Part shown: one piece after another, positions 37,654-46,513 of the stretch
Layout: every line of letters begins with the position of its first letter
Numbering within the stretch: position 1 is the stretch's first letter
DNA from: Bacteroidia bacterium
GTDB taxonomy: Bacteria > Bacteroidota > Bacteroidia > Flavobacteriales > Flavobacteriaceae
Assembly: GCA_030430535.1 (NCBI GenBank)
Contig: JAUIKY010000004.1
Coordinates: forward strand, 62,001 to 126,000
Length of the DNA: 64,000 bases
Reading direction: 5' to 3'
Program-made: the position numbers and the translations under genes
The notes under the pieces: generated by a model
The model's database searches: none
What the model was told of the DNA's origin: nothing
Seen by the model: the letters and a program-made list of their open reading frames with translations, nothing else

Positions 37654-37745
37654 GAAAGTATTCGCTACTTTCAATTTTTCGTTATTATTTTAGATTAAAA
37701 TAAAAAAGCCTTAACGGCTCTTAGAAATCTTTGCCCGTTTTTTGT
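37654..37745 (+). terminator. Candidate attenuator hairpins in the arg leader
   Basis: GAAAGTA-ttcgc-TACTTTC (37654-37672) is a perfect 7-bp hairpin followed by AATTTTT. A weaker AACGG/CCGTT stem with a T-run ends at about 37743. Either could end the transcript before the first enzyme gene if the leader peptide is translated freely. An A-rich AGCC/GGCT hairpin at 37706-37719 would act only on the minus strand. Confidence 0.4.
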
Positions 37746-37768
37746 GCAAGGTTCGATAATTTTTGAAA

Positions 37769-38374
37769 ATGGATTCAGTATTGGATATAGAAAAAAACAC
37801 CTTAATTGAGGAAGCAAAAGCCTATTGTGAAGCGCAAGGTTTTGAAATTGTTTTTACCCACGAGATTTCGGCAATTAACTTGCAGATCATCTCCGAAAGA
37901 ACAAAAAACCTTCCCGCTATGTTCCATGCCAATGTGGGCATGTTGCTGGACCGTTTAAAAAACGGATGCTACCTATTAAGGAAAGACGGTGAAATTTACG
38001 GACATATTTTTGCCCACAAGCACGTGGTTGATAAATTCTCGGTTTACGAACGTTCGGCTTTGTGGATTCATGACGCCCATAGAAATCACAATTTAGGATT
38101 GCTTCTAATGGATTTATTGTCGCAAAATTTCAGGAAAGATTTTCTAATTTCCATTGCCCAAGAACCCACAGTTCATCATAATAATTTATTGTTGGGCATG
38201 AAGTTCGTGACCTTAAAAGACTTGTCTCCGGTATTGATTTCAACCTTAGAAAAACTAGGGAAACTAAGAGATGAACTCAAGTATAAATATTACGTTAACC
38301 CTTATTTCGAATCAAAACTTAATCAAATAAATAAGATTTTAAAAAGTAAAATTCCAAACATTCCAAACACATGA
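37769..38374 (+). CDS. GNAT-family N-acyltransferase heading the arginine operon
   Basis: 201 residues from ATG 37769 (an upstream TTG adds two codons). The fold of GNAT acyltransferases is indicated by the beta strand ERSALWIHDAHRNHNLGLLLMDLLSQNF, which includes the acyl-CoA-binding loop, preceded by YLLRKDGEIYGHIF. Its stop overlaps the argG start by four bases (ATGA), so they are translated together. No argA or argJ is seen in the window, so it is a candidate for the glutamate N-acylation step. This is inference from position; its specificity (acetyl or succinyl) is unknown. Confidence 0.75.
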   Translation: MDSVLDIEKNTLIEEAKAYCEAQGFEIVFTHEISAINLQIISERTKNLPAMFHANVGMLLDRLKNGCYLLRKDGEIYGHIFAHKHVVDKFSVYERSALWIHDAHRNHNLGLLLMDLLSQNFRKDFLISIAQEPTVHHNNLLLGMKFVTLKDLSPVLISTLEKLGKLRDELKYKYYVNPYFESKLNQINKILKSKIPNIPNT

Positions 38375-39549
38375 AAAAGTTAGTAATAGCCTATAGTGGC
38401 GGCCTAGACACCTCGTATTGTGCCGTTAGTTTATCAAAAGAGTACGATGTACACGCGGTAAGTGTAAACACTGGTGGTTTTACCAAAAAAGAAATCAAGC
38501 ACATTGAAAGTAACGCTTATAAAATGGGCGTTTCAACCTATAAAAATATCGATGCTGTTTCTACATTTTACCAAAAGGTGGTGAAGTATCTCGTGTTTGG
38601 TAATGTGTTGAAAAATAACACCTATCCGTTGTCGGTAAGTGCCGAGCGAATTGTTCAGGCTATTGAAATTATTGAATACGCTAAAAGTATCGATGCCGAA
38701 TATATTGCCCACGGGAGCACTGGTGCCGGTAACGACCAAGTGCGTTTCGATATGATTTTTCAAACCTTGGCGCCGAATATCAAAATTATTACCCCAATTA
38801 GGGACCAAAAATTAACCCGACAAGAAGAAATCGATTATTTAAAAGAAAACGGTATCGATATGTCTTGGGAAAAAGCCAAATATTCGGTTAACAAAGGACT
38901 TTGGGGAACTAGTGTTGGTGGTGCAGAAACATTGACTTCTGAAAAACCATTGCCAGGAGAAGCATACCCATCGCAACTAAAACATACCGAAGAGGAAAAA
39001 GTAAAACTAACTTTCGAAAAAGGTGAATTGGTGGCCGTAAACGGCATTGAAAATGCTCCCGAAATAAATATTGAAACCTTAAATAATTTGGCGTCGGCTT
39101 ATGCTATTGGTCGTGATATCCATGTGGGCGATACCATTGTAGGAATTAAAGGGCGTGTCGGTTTTGAGGCTGCAGCAGCACTCATCACCATCAAAGCGCA
39201 CCATCTTTTGGAAAAGCACACGCTTACCAAATGGCAGTTGCAGCATAAGGAATATATTGCCAGCTTCTACGGCATGCACTTGCATGAAGGCCAGTACTTA
39301 GATCCCGTAATGCGCGATATGGAGGCCTTTTTGCAAAGCAGTCAAGATAAAGTGTCGGGCGACGTTACCGTTACGTTGAAACCGTATCACTTTACTTTAG
39401 ATGGGATTGTTTCAGACCACGATTTAATGAGCGCTAAATTTGGAAGCTACGGCGAAGAAAACAAAGGTTGGACTGCCGATGAAGCCAAAGGATTTATTAA
39501 AATTGTGGGCAACCAAAATAAAATTTACCAGCAAGTAAATTCGAAATAA
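38371..39549 (+). CDS. argG: Argininosuccinate synthase
   Basis: 392 residues, standard length. Joins citrulline and aspartate using ATP. The pyrophosphatase motif AYSGGLDTSYC is at 7-17; HGSTGAGNDQVRFD, the KYSVNKGLWGTSVGGAET stretch and the YGMHLHEGQYLDPVMRDMEAF region are characteristic. Starts four bases before the GNAT stop; argC follows after 66 bases with a short CTGAGCG-AGTCGAAG repeat at about 39577-39596. Confidence 0.97.
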   Translation: MKKLVIAYSGGLDTSYCAVSLSKEYDVHAVSVNTGGFTKKEIKHIESNAYKMGVSTYKNIDAVSTFYQKVVKYLVFGNVLKNNTYPLSVSAERIVQAIEIIEYAKSIDAEYIAHGSTGAGNDQVRFDMIFQTLAPNIKIITPIRDQKLTRQEEIDYLKENGIDMSWEKAKYSVNKGLWGTSVGGAETLTSEKPLPGEAYPSQLKHTEEEKVKLTFEKGELVAVNGIENAPEINIETLNNLASAYAIGRDIHVGDTIVGIKGRVGFEAAAALITIKAHHLLEKHTLTKWQLQHKEYIASFYGMHLHEGQYLDPVMRDMEAFLQSSQDKVSGDVTVTLKPYHFTLDGIVSDHDLMSAKFGSYGEENKGWTADEAKGFIKIVGNQNKIYQQVNSK

Positions 39550-39615
39550 AACGGGCTTTGATGTGCTGAATTGTCAGGCTGAGCGTAGTCGAAGCCTAAT
39601 TTTAAAGTGTTAAAA

Positions 39616-40599
39616 ATGAAAAAAATAAAAGTAGGAATAATTGGAGGCGCAGGGTACACGGCAGGCGAACTAATCAGGTTGCTGATCAACCACTCGCAAA
39701 CCGAAATCGATTTTGTATTCAGTACCAGTAATGCAGGAAACAAAATAAGCAAGGTACACCAAGACTTAATCGGGTCGTTAGATTTAGAATTCACCGATAC
39801 AGTAAACCCCGATGTCGATGTGTTGTTTTTATGTTTAGGGCATGGTAATTCGGTAAAGTTTTTATCGGCCAATACCTTTTCAGAAAACACGAAAATCATC
39901 GATTTGGGCAACGATTTTAGATTGGAAGCCGATAAGGAATTTGAAGGTAAAACTTTTGTTTACGGATTGCCCGAATTACAAAAAGAAGCCATTGAAAACG
40001 CCAATTATATTGCCAATCCGGGCTGTTTCGCCACCGCTATACAATTGGGGCTTTTGCCATTGGCCAATAAAGGATTATTGAATACCGATGTACACATTAA
40101 TGCCGTAACCGGAGCAACAGGAGCAGGTACATCACTTTCGGCAACCACACATTATACTTGGCGCGATAACAATTTTTCGTATTACAAACCCTTTACCCAT
40201 CAACATTTGGGGGAAATCAACCAATCGGTTAAGCAATTGCAAAATGATTTTTCAAAAGACATCTTGTTTATGCCCAACCGAGGAAATTTTTCAAGAGGTA
40301 TTTTCGCGACTTTATATACCGGTTTCGAAGGCTCGGTAGATGAGGCGAAAACCTTATATAACGAATTTTATAAAGATGCTAATTTCACATTTGTTTCAGA
40401 TGATTTTTTACATTTGAAACAAGTAGTAAATACCAATAAATGTTTAATCCATTTGCATAAGCACAAAGGTAAATTGTTGGTAACAAGTATTATCGACAAC
40501 TTGCTTAAAGGAGCCTCCGGGCAAGCGGTACAAAATATGAATTTAATGTTCGGATTGGAAGAAACAATGGGCTTGAGTTTAAAAGGAACTTATTTCTAA
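39616..40599 (+). CDS. argC: N-acetyl-gamma-glutamyl-phosphate reductase
   Basis: 327 residues from ATG 39616 (MKKIKVGIIGGAGYTAGELI); an upstream GTG adds three codons. Reduces acylglutamyl phosphate to the semialdehyde with NADPH. The GGAGYTAGEL nucleotide motif starts at 10; the active-site cysteine is in YIANPGCFATA (Cys137), and AVTGATGAGTSLS follows. Located second to the acyl chain of the pathway, before proC. Confidence 0.96.
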   Translation: MKKIKVGIIGGAGYTAGELIRLLINHSQTEIDFVFSTSNAGNKISKVHQDLIGSLDLEFTDTVNPDVDVLFLCLGHGNSVKFLSANTFSENTKIIDLGNDFRLEADKEFEGKTFVYGLPELQKEAIENANYIANPGCFATAIQLGLLPLANKGLLNTDVHINAVTGATGAGTSLSATTHYTWRDNNFSYYKPFTHQHLGEINQSVKQLQNDFSKDILFMPNRGNFSRGIFATLYTGFEGSVDEAKTLYNEFYKDANFTFVSDDFLHLKQVVNTNKCLIHLHKHKGKLLVTSIIDNLLKGASGQAVQNMNLMFGLEETMGLSLKGTYF

Positions 40600-40619
40600 T
40601 TATTAACAAACTTTTTGAA

Positions 40620-41414
40620 ATGAAAATAGCCATTATCGGTACTGGTAATTTAGGGAGTTCAATTGCCAAAGGGTTGGTGAAAAACAACACGTTTACATCG
40701 TTGTATTTAAGTGATAAAAATACTGTAAATGTTGATGCGTATAAAAGTCTGCCCAATGTGGTGGTAACTAACGATAATGAGTTGGCCGTAACACAATCTG
40801 ATATTGTGATTTTTGCCCTGCAACCCAAACACATTAATCAAGTTTTAGAGAGCGTGTCTTCTAAAATTACCGATAAGCACGTGGTGATGTCGGTGGCAGC
40901 AGGAGTAGAGATTGCAAGAATCGAAAGCATTATTGGGGCCGATAAAAACATCATCCGCGTGATGCCCAATACGGCTATTTCCATAGGAAAGTCCATGACA
41001 TGCATTGCGGCTAATAAAGCAGCACAAGATAAAGTGCCAATGGCAAATGATATTTTCAATCAGCTGGGCACCACTATGGTTATTCCCGAAGATCAAATTC
41101 AAGCAGCCACGGTAATCTGTGCCAGCGGTATTGCCTTTTGGATGCGTTTGGTACGTGCCACAACCCAAGGGGCTATTCAATTAGGCTTCGAAGCTCATGA
41201 AGCACACCAATTGGCTTTGCAAACTTGTTACGGCGCTGCCAGTTTATTGAAAGAATCCGGAAGGCATCCAGAGGAAGAAATAGATCGTGTAACCACCCCG
41301 AGTGGCTGTACTATTGAAGGACTTAATGAAATGGAGCACCAAGGATTGAGCTCGTCGCTCATTAAAGGAATTAATGCTTCATTTGAAAAAATAAACCAAC
41401 TTAAAAAGAATTAA
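40620..41414 (+). CDS. proC: Pyrroline-5-carboxylate reductase
   Basis: 264 residues. Reduces pyrroline-5-carboxylate to proline. The N-terminal nucleotide motif IIGTGNLGSSIAKGL is followed by VMPNTAISIG; the C-terminal helices ASGIAFWMRLVRATTQGAIQLG and VTTPSGCTIEGLNEMEHQG are the family signature. One base separates it from argD, so the proline step is built into the arginine operon. Confidence 0.95.
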   Translation: MKIAIIGTGNLGSSIAKGLVKNNTFTSLYLSDKNTVNVDAYKSLPNVVVTNDNELAVTQSDIVIFALQPKHINQVLESVSSKITDKHVVMSVAAGVEIARIESIIGADKNIIRVMPNTAISIGKSMTCIAANKAAQDKVPMANDIFNQLGTTMVIPEDQIQAATVICASGIAFWMRLVRATTQGAIQLGFEAHEAHQLALQTCYGAASLLKESGRHPEEEIDRVTTPSGCTIEGLNEMEHQGLSSSLIKGINASFEKINQLKKN

Positions 41415-41415
41415 C

Positions 41416-42573
41416 ATGCCATTATTTGACGTTTACCCATTATACAATGTAACGCCGGTTTCAGCCAAAGGACTTTATGTTTACGACGATGCTGATAACG
41501 AATATTTAGATCTTTACGGAGGGCATGCCGTTATTTCCATTGGCCATGCGCATCCAAAATATGTGGATGCCGTTACAAACCAAGTGGCCGATTTGGGCTT
41601 TTATTCCAACGCTATTCAAAATCCGTTGCAGGAGCAATTGGCCGAAAAGTTGGAAGCACTTTCTGGTTGTAAAGGTTACAATTTATTTTTATGCAATTCA
41701 GGAGCTGAAGCCAATGAAAATGCATTGAAATTGGCCTCGTTTAAAACAGGGAAATCGAGAGTGGTGGCCTTTAAAAATGGTTTCCACGGAAGAACCTCGG
41801 CCGCCGTTGCTGCAACCGATAACCCTAATATTATCGCACCGATAAACGCTCAACAAAAAGTAACCATTTTAGAGTTGAATGATATTTTGGGCGTAAAGGC
41901 AGAATTGGAAAAAGGAGATGTTTGTGCTGTTATTGTAGAGTTTATTCAAGGTGTTGGTGGATTGGATCAGGGCACGGCCGATTTTTTCGAGCAGGTTTAC
42001 GCGCTTTGCCAAGCGAATAACACGATGTTTATTGCTGATGAGGTACAATCGGGTTACGGGCGCTCGGGCAAATTTTTCGCTTTTCAACATTACAATGTAA
42101 CGCCAGATATTATTTCAATAGCAAAAGGGATGGGTAATGGTTTCCCTATTGGTGGCATTTTAATCCACCCCGATATTGAGGCCAAGCATGGCATGTTGGG
42201 TACTACTTTTGGTGGGAATCACTTGGCTTGTGCGGCTGGTCTTTCCGTGTTAAATGTTATTGAAGATGAAAAACTAATCGATAACGTTAACGCCATGTCT
42301 GAATACTTTTTGAAACTGGCGAAAAGTGTTCCGCAGATAAAACATATAAAAGGGAGAGGTTTGATGCTTGGTTTGGAATTTGATTTTGAAGTGGGTGAGC
42401 TCAGAAAAAAACTCATTTACAATCACCGCATTTTCACAGGGGGAGCTTCCAACAAAAAACTGTTGCGAATTTTACCGCCACTGACTATTAGAAAAGACCA
42501 CATCAATCATTTCTTTGAAGCATTGATTGAAGCCTTGTCTGAAATTGAAGAAAATCAGTTGCAAAACATTTAG
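41416..42573 (+). CDS. argD: Acetylornithine aminotransferase (class III)
   Basis: 385 residues. PLP-dependent transamination of N-acylglutamate semialdehyde to N-acylornithine. NSGAEANENALKLA, FIADEVQSGYGRSG (Asp208) and the PLP lysine in ISIAKGMGNGFP (Lys237) are clear. Members of this group also act on ornithine or succinylornithine, so the acyl group cannot be stated from sequence. proB follows in 21 bases from its ATG. Confidence 0.94.
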   Translation: MPLFDVYPLYNVTPVSAKGLYVYDDADNEYLDLYGGHAVISIGHAHPKYVDAVTNQVADLGFYSNAIQNPLQEQLAEKLEALSGCKGYNLFLCNSGAEANENALKLASFKTGKSRVVAFKNGFHGRTSAAVAATDNPNIIAPINAQQKVTILELNDILGVKAELEKGDVCAVIVEFIQGVGGLDQGTADFFEQVYALCQANNTMFIADEVQSGYGRSGKFFAFQHYNVTPDIISIAKGMGNGFPIGGILIHPDIEAKHGMLGTTFGGNHLACAAGLSVLNVIEDEKLIDNVNAMSEYFLKLAKSVPQIKHIKGRGLMLGLEFDFEVGELRKKLIYNHRIFTGGASNKKLLRILPPLTIRKDHINHFFEALIEALSEIEENQLQNI

Positions 42574-42594
42574 CAATCGTTGCATACCAAAAGT

Positions 42595-43359
42595 ATGAAA
42601 AGAAAAAAACGTGTTTTATTGAAAGTAGGTTCCAATACGCTTACCAAAGAAACCAACAATATTTCAAGGGGTAAGATTGAAGACTTGGCCAGCCAGATTG
42701 CACAGCTTCAAGATACGCACGAGTTTGTCATCGTCAGTTCGGGGGCTATCGCTGTGGCTAAACAATTTGTAAAGCTGGAAAGCAAGCAAAAGGACGTTTT
42801 TGTAAAACAGGCATTGGCATCCATTGGTCAGCCGCATTTAATCCGTATTTATCAGGAAATCTTCCGCGAATACGGACTTTTGACTTCACAGTGTTTGCTG
42901 AGCTATTCTGATTTTGAAAAAAAGGAAAGCCGAAAAAACATCGTCAATACCATCAATGTTTTGGTGAACAATAACTATATTCCCATCATCAACGAAAACG
43001 ATACGGTGGCTACCGACGAAATTAAATTTGGTGACAACGACAAATTGGGCGCCCTAACCGCATCGCTTTTAAAAGCCGATTTGTTTATTATTGCGACCAA
43101 TACCAACGGGATTTATACCAAAGAATCGTACGAAAACGGTACACCAGAAACCATTAAAGTGGTTGATGATTTTGAAGAGTTGGCCAAGCAGGTGGTCAAT
43201 TCAAAATCTTCACACGGCAGTGGCGGTATGCAATCGAAGATTGAAGCGGCATCTGTAGCAAAAACAGCCAATATTGAAACATGGATCGTTAATGGGTTGG
43301 AAGATCATTTTATTTTAAACGCCATGGAAAACAAAGTGCCATTTACCAAAATAAAATAA
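42595..43359 (+). CDS. proB: Glutamate 5-kinase, short form without PUA domain
   Basis: 254 residues from ATG 42595; a TTG upstream adds five codons. Phosphorylates glutamate, the first proline step. VLLKVGSNTLTKE, IVSSGAIAVAK, INENDTVATDEIKFGDND and SHGSGGMQSKIEAA identify it. It ends where the PUA domain of the E. coli enzyme (367 residues) would begin, so feedback behaviour may differ. The usual partner proA is absent: the next gene is the carbamoyltransferase after 45 bases with a CAGACC/GGTCTG hairpin. Confidence 0.93.
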   Translation: MKRKKRVLLKVGSNTLTKETNNISRGKIEDLASQIAQLQDTHEFVIVSSGAIAVAKQFVKLESKQKDVFVKQALASIGQPHLIRIYQEIFREYGLLTSQCLLSYSDFEKKESRKNIVNTINVLVNNNYIPIINENDTVATDEIKFGDNDKLGALTASLLKADLFIIATNTNGIYTKESYENGTPETIKVVDDFEELAKQVVNSKSSHGSGGMQSKIEAASVAKTANIETWIVNGLEDHFILNAMENKVPFTKIK

Positions 43360-43404
43360 CGATAATGTACAGACCAGACAGGTCTGAAAAAACAAGATAA
43401 AAGA

Positions 43405-44349
43405 ATGAAACATTACACCTCCATACACGATATCGATAATATCAATTCATGGATTGAGGAAGCCAAACAATTAAAGGAAAACCCCTTAAAGCACATTGAA
43501 TTGGGAAAAAACAAAACGTTGGGTTTATTGTTTTTCAATTCGAGTTTGCGTACCCGTTTAAGCACCCAAAAGGCGGCCTTAAATTTAGGGATGAGTCCTA
43601 TTGTAATGAATGTTTCTGGTGATGCTTGGGGGCTGGAGTTTGAAGACGGCACGGTGATGAACGGCTCAACGGCCGAGCACATCAGAGAAGCTGCTGCTGT
43701 AGTGTCCCAATATTGCGATATTATTGCAGTACGAGCCTTTCCAACGCTAACCGACAAACAAAAAGACGAAAGCGAACAAGTGTTGAGTGCCTTTAAAAAA
43801 TATGCATCCGTACCCATTGTAAATATGGAAAGCGCCACAGGCCATCCGTTACAAGGACTTACCGACGCTTTAACTATTGCTGAGCAGGCGCAAACCCAAA
43901 AACCAAAAGTGGTGTTAAGTTGGGCGCCGCATATTAAAGCTTTGCCACATGCCGTGGCCAACAGTTTTACGCAGGCTATGCAAAAAATGGATGTGGAGTT
44001 TGTTATCGCTAATCCCGAAGGCTATGATTTAAATCTAGAAATTACTGGCGATACCAAAATCTATCACAATCAGGAAGAAGCGTTTAAGGATGCCGATTTT
44101 GTGTATGTGAAAAACTGGAGCAGTTACGAAGATTACGGAAAAGTAAAAAGCACCGACCCCAACTGGATGATTACCAAAGAAAAGTTGGGCGATGCTAAAT
44201 TTATGCACTGTTTACCAGTAAGACGAAATGTAATTGTTGAAGATGCCGTGTTGGATAGCGATAGTTCATTAGTAATCGAGCAGGCTAACAATCGAACTTA
44301 TGCCGCGCAGTTGGTGTTAAAGAAAATATTGGAGAATAGCCCCTCTTAA
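43405..44349 (+). CDS. N-acylornithine carbamoyltransferase (ArgF'-like)
   Basis: 314 residues. Transfers carbamoyl phosphate to N-acylornithine, the route used by Bacteroidota instead of ornithine itself. The carbamoyl-phosphate loop is FFNSSLRTRLSTQKAA, an altered form of the STRT motif of ordinary ornithine enzymes; MNGSTAEHIREAAAV, GHPLQGLTDALTI and MHCLPVRRNVIVEDAVLDS complete it. Whether acetyl or succinyl ornithine is the substrate cannot be settled by eye. Confidence 0.9.
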   Translation: MKHYTSIHDIDNINSWIEEAKQLKENPLKHIELGKNKTLGLLFFNSSLRTRLSTQKAALNLGMSPIVMNVSGDAWGLEFEDGTVMNGSTAEHIREAAAVVSQYCDIIAVRAFPTLTDKQKDESEQVLSAFKKYASVPIVNMESATGHPLQGLTDALTIAEQAQTQKPKVVLSWAPHIKALPHAVANSFTQAMQKMDVEFVIANPEGYDLNLEITGDTKIYHNQEEAFKDADFVYVKNWSSYEDYGKVKSTDPNWMITKEKLGDAKFMHCLPVRRNVIVEDAVLDSDSSLVIEQANNRTYAAQLVLKKILENSPS

Positions 44350-44470
44350 TCTCCCCAAAGGGGAGCAATGCGAACCCAATTAAAAGCTAAAGGGAATTTA
44401 GAATTGATAGAAAAAAATTAATATAAAACGCTTGCCAGTTCCTCTCCTTTGGAGGGGTTAGGGCAGGCTT
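44345..44470. repeat. Dispersed repeat between the carbamoyltransferase gene and argB
   Basis: Two hairpins, CTCCCC-aaa-GGGGAG (44351-44365) and CCTCTCC-ttt-GGAGGGG (44441-44457), each followed by GCAATGCG- or GTTAGGGC-type sequence known from flavobacterial intergenic elements. It fills the 128-base gap inside an otherwise tight operon. Confidence 0.65.
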
Positions 44471-44477
44471 CAGTCCA

Positions 44478-45254
44478 ATGGAAAAACTATCCATAGTAAA
44501 AATAGGAGGAAACATTATTGAGGATGAAAGTGCTTTAGATGCCTTTTTAAAATTGTTTTCAAATTTAGAAGGGAAGAAAATTTTGGTGCACGGTGGCGGC
44601 AAACGTGCCACGCATATCGCTTCAAAATTGGGCATTGAATCGCAAATGGTGAATGGCCGCCGAATTACCGATGCCGAAACTTTGGAGGTTATTACCATGG
44701 TTTACGGAGGTTTGGTAAACAAAAATGTGGTCGCCAAATTGCAGGCGTTAAACACGAATGCCATTGGTTTAACAGGTGCTGATATCAACAGTATTAAATC
44801 GGTAAAACGTCCCGTTAAAGAAGTCGATTTCGGTTTTGTGGGCGATGTAGAAAGCGTGTCGTATCAGTCCATTGATAAACTGATTCAGGCTGATTTTACT
44901 CCGGTATTTTGCGCCATCACGCACGACGGAAACGGGCAATTGCTAAATACCAATGCCGATACCATTACCTCGCAAGTGGCGGTGGGTATGAGTCATCTTT
45001 ATGAAACCTCCATTTATTATTGTTTTGAATTGAAAGGGGTTTTAAGAGATATAAACGATAAAAACTCGGTAATAAAACACATCGATACCAAAACTTACAA
45101 AGAACTTTTGGAGCAGGGTATTATTGCAGATGGCATGCTTCCGAAATTGGAGAATTGTTTCGATGCATTGAATAACGGTGTTAGCAACATCAATATGGGG
45201 AATACCTCGATGTTAACAAAAACCGATACTAATTTTACAACCATAACTCTATAA
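44478..45254 (+). CDS. argB: Acetylglutamate kinase
   Basis: 258 residues, typical length. Phosphorylates N-acylglutamate. LSIVKIGGNIIEDE at the start, LVHGGGKRATHIASKLG, NGRRITDAETLEV and LTGADINSI are family signatures. One base separates it from argE. The C-terminal stretch INMGNTSMLTKTDTNFTTI lacks an arginine-sensing extension. Confidence 0.95.
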   Translation: MEKLSIVKIGGNIIEDESALDAFLKLFSNLEGKKILVHGGGKRATHIASKLGIESQMVNGRRITDAETLEVITMVYGGLVNKNVVAKLQALNTNAIGLTGADINSIKSVKRPVKEVDFGFVGDVESVSYQSIDKLIQADFTPVFCAITHDGNGQLLNTNADTITSQVAVGMSHLYETSIYYCFELKGVLRDINDKNSVIKHIDTKTYKELLEQGIIADGMLPKLENCFDALNNGVSNINMGNTSMLTKTDTNFTTITL

Positions 45255-45255
45255 T

Positions 45256-46323
45256 ATGGCGCTACAGGAATTAACCCAAAAAGCCATTGCGCTTTTAAAA
45301 AAACTGATTGAAAAGCAGTCATTTTCTTCTGAAGAAGATGCTACTGCAGCACATATTGAAGAATGGTTCAAACAATTCAATATTGATTACACGCGCACTA
45401 AAAACAACGTTTGGGCGGTCAATAAACACTTTGACGAAAGCAAACCAACGCTGTTGTTAAACTCGCACCACGATACCGTAAAACCGAACAGTGCTTACAC
45501 TAAAGACCCATTTAAGGCCATTGTTGAAGATGGCAAACTGTACGGTTTGGGCAGTAACGATGCTGGGGGCTGTTTGGTGTCGTTAATCGCAACATTTACC
45601 CATTTTTACAATCAAAAAGATTTAAAATATAATTTGGTATTGGTCGCTTCTGCGGAAGAAGAAAGCAGTGGTCCTAATGGGTTGAACAGTATGTTGCCCA
45701 TTATTCCAAAAGTAGATGTCGCCATAGTAGGTGAACCTACGCTGATGAATTTGGCGGTAGCTGAAAAAGGCCTCGTGGTTTTTGATGCGGTGGTGGAAGG
45801 CACACCTAGCCATGCCGCACACCCAAACGATAACAATGCCATTTATAATACAATTGAAGTGTTGCAATGGTTTAAGGATTTTAAATTCGAAAAAAGCACC
45901 GAAGCTTTGGGTGAAGTTAAATTGACGGTAACCCAAATCAATGCCGGTTCGCAGCACAACGTCGTGCCGGGGCATGTCGATTTGGTGGTCGATGTTCGGG
46001 TAAACGACGCATACAGTAATGCCGAAATAGCCGAAATTTTGCAAACAAAATCACCGTGTACAAAAATTACACCGCGTAGTTTACGCTTAAATTCGTCGTC
46101 CATCCCGATGGAGCACGAGTTAGTAAAGGCTGGAATCGCTATGGGTAGAACTACGTATGGCTCGCCTACATTATCAGACCAAGCGGTACTAAAATGCCCA
46201 AGTTTAAAATTGGGCCCTGGCGATAGTACACGCTCGCATTCGGCAGACGAGTTTATTTATATCAACGAAATAGAAGAAGGCATTCAAATTTATGTGGAGT
46301 TGTTGAATCGCGTCATCGTATAA
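45256..46323 (+). CDS. argE: Acylornithine deacylase, M20 family
   Basis: 355 residues. Zinc-dependent amidohydrolase of the M20 family. LLNSHHDTVKPN (His72, Asp73) and GSNDAGGCLVSL (Asp102) are the first metal ligands; the EEESSGPNG stretch holds the general base and a dimerisation domain follows. In the arginine operon it should remove the acyl group from acylcitrulline or acylornithine. It could belong to the acetylcitrulline deacetylase group because the upstream transferase acts on acylated ornithine. Confidence 0.9.
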   Translation: MALQELTQKAIALLKKLIEKQSFSSEEDATAAHIEEWFKQFNIDYTRTKNNVWAVNKHFDESKPTLLLNSHHDTVKPNSAYTKDPFKAIVEDGKLYGLGSNDAGGCLVSLIATFTHFYNQKDLKYNLVLVASAEEESSGPNGLNSMLPIIPKVDVAIVGEPTLMNLAVAEKGLVVFDAVVEGTPSHAAHPNDNNAIYNTIEVLQWFKDFKFEKSTEALGEVKLTVTQINAGSQHNVVPGHVDLVVDVRVNDAYSNAEIAEILQTKSPCTKITPRSLRLNSSSIPMEHELVKAGIAMGRTTYGSPTLSDQAVLKCPSLKLGPGDSTRSHSADEFIYINEIEEGIQIYVELLNRVIV

Positions 46324-46512
46324 CGCCATAGCGAGGAGCGGAGCGACGTGGCTATTTCTTCCTAGTTAAAAAGATTGCCACACTTCGTTAGAAATAATAA
46401 TAAAAATGGTTGTCACCCTGAGCGCTCCCGATAGTTATTGGGACGAAGGGTGTCAACAAAAACTAAAGAATTAAAAGATTCCCGTATTCACGGGAATGAC
46501 AAAAACATAATA
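46324..46512. repeat. Dispersed repeat modules before argH
   Basis: Contains an ACGCCATAGCGAGGAGCGGA-type start, a CACCC/GGGTG hairpin around 46412-46452, and ATTCCCGT-attc-ACGGGAAT (46478-46497). The last module is the reverse complement type of 47839-47858, so argH lies between inverted copies. No gene is seen in this gap. Confidence 0.6.
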
Positions 46513-46513
46513 A

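Noticed and set aside
37706-37719. AGCC-ttaa-CGGCT hairpin as a plus-strand terminator of the arg leader
   Set aside because: The T-run needed for a plus-strand terminator is on the wrong side (A-run before the stem), so it would act only for minus-strand transcription.
43413-43961. 182-codon minus-strand open frame opposite the carbamoyltransferase gene
   Set aside because: It lies wholly inside a clearly functional gene on the other strand, and the composition is typical of an antisense shadow.
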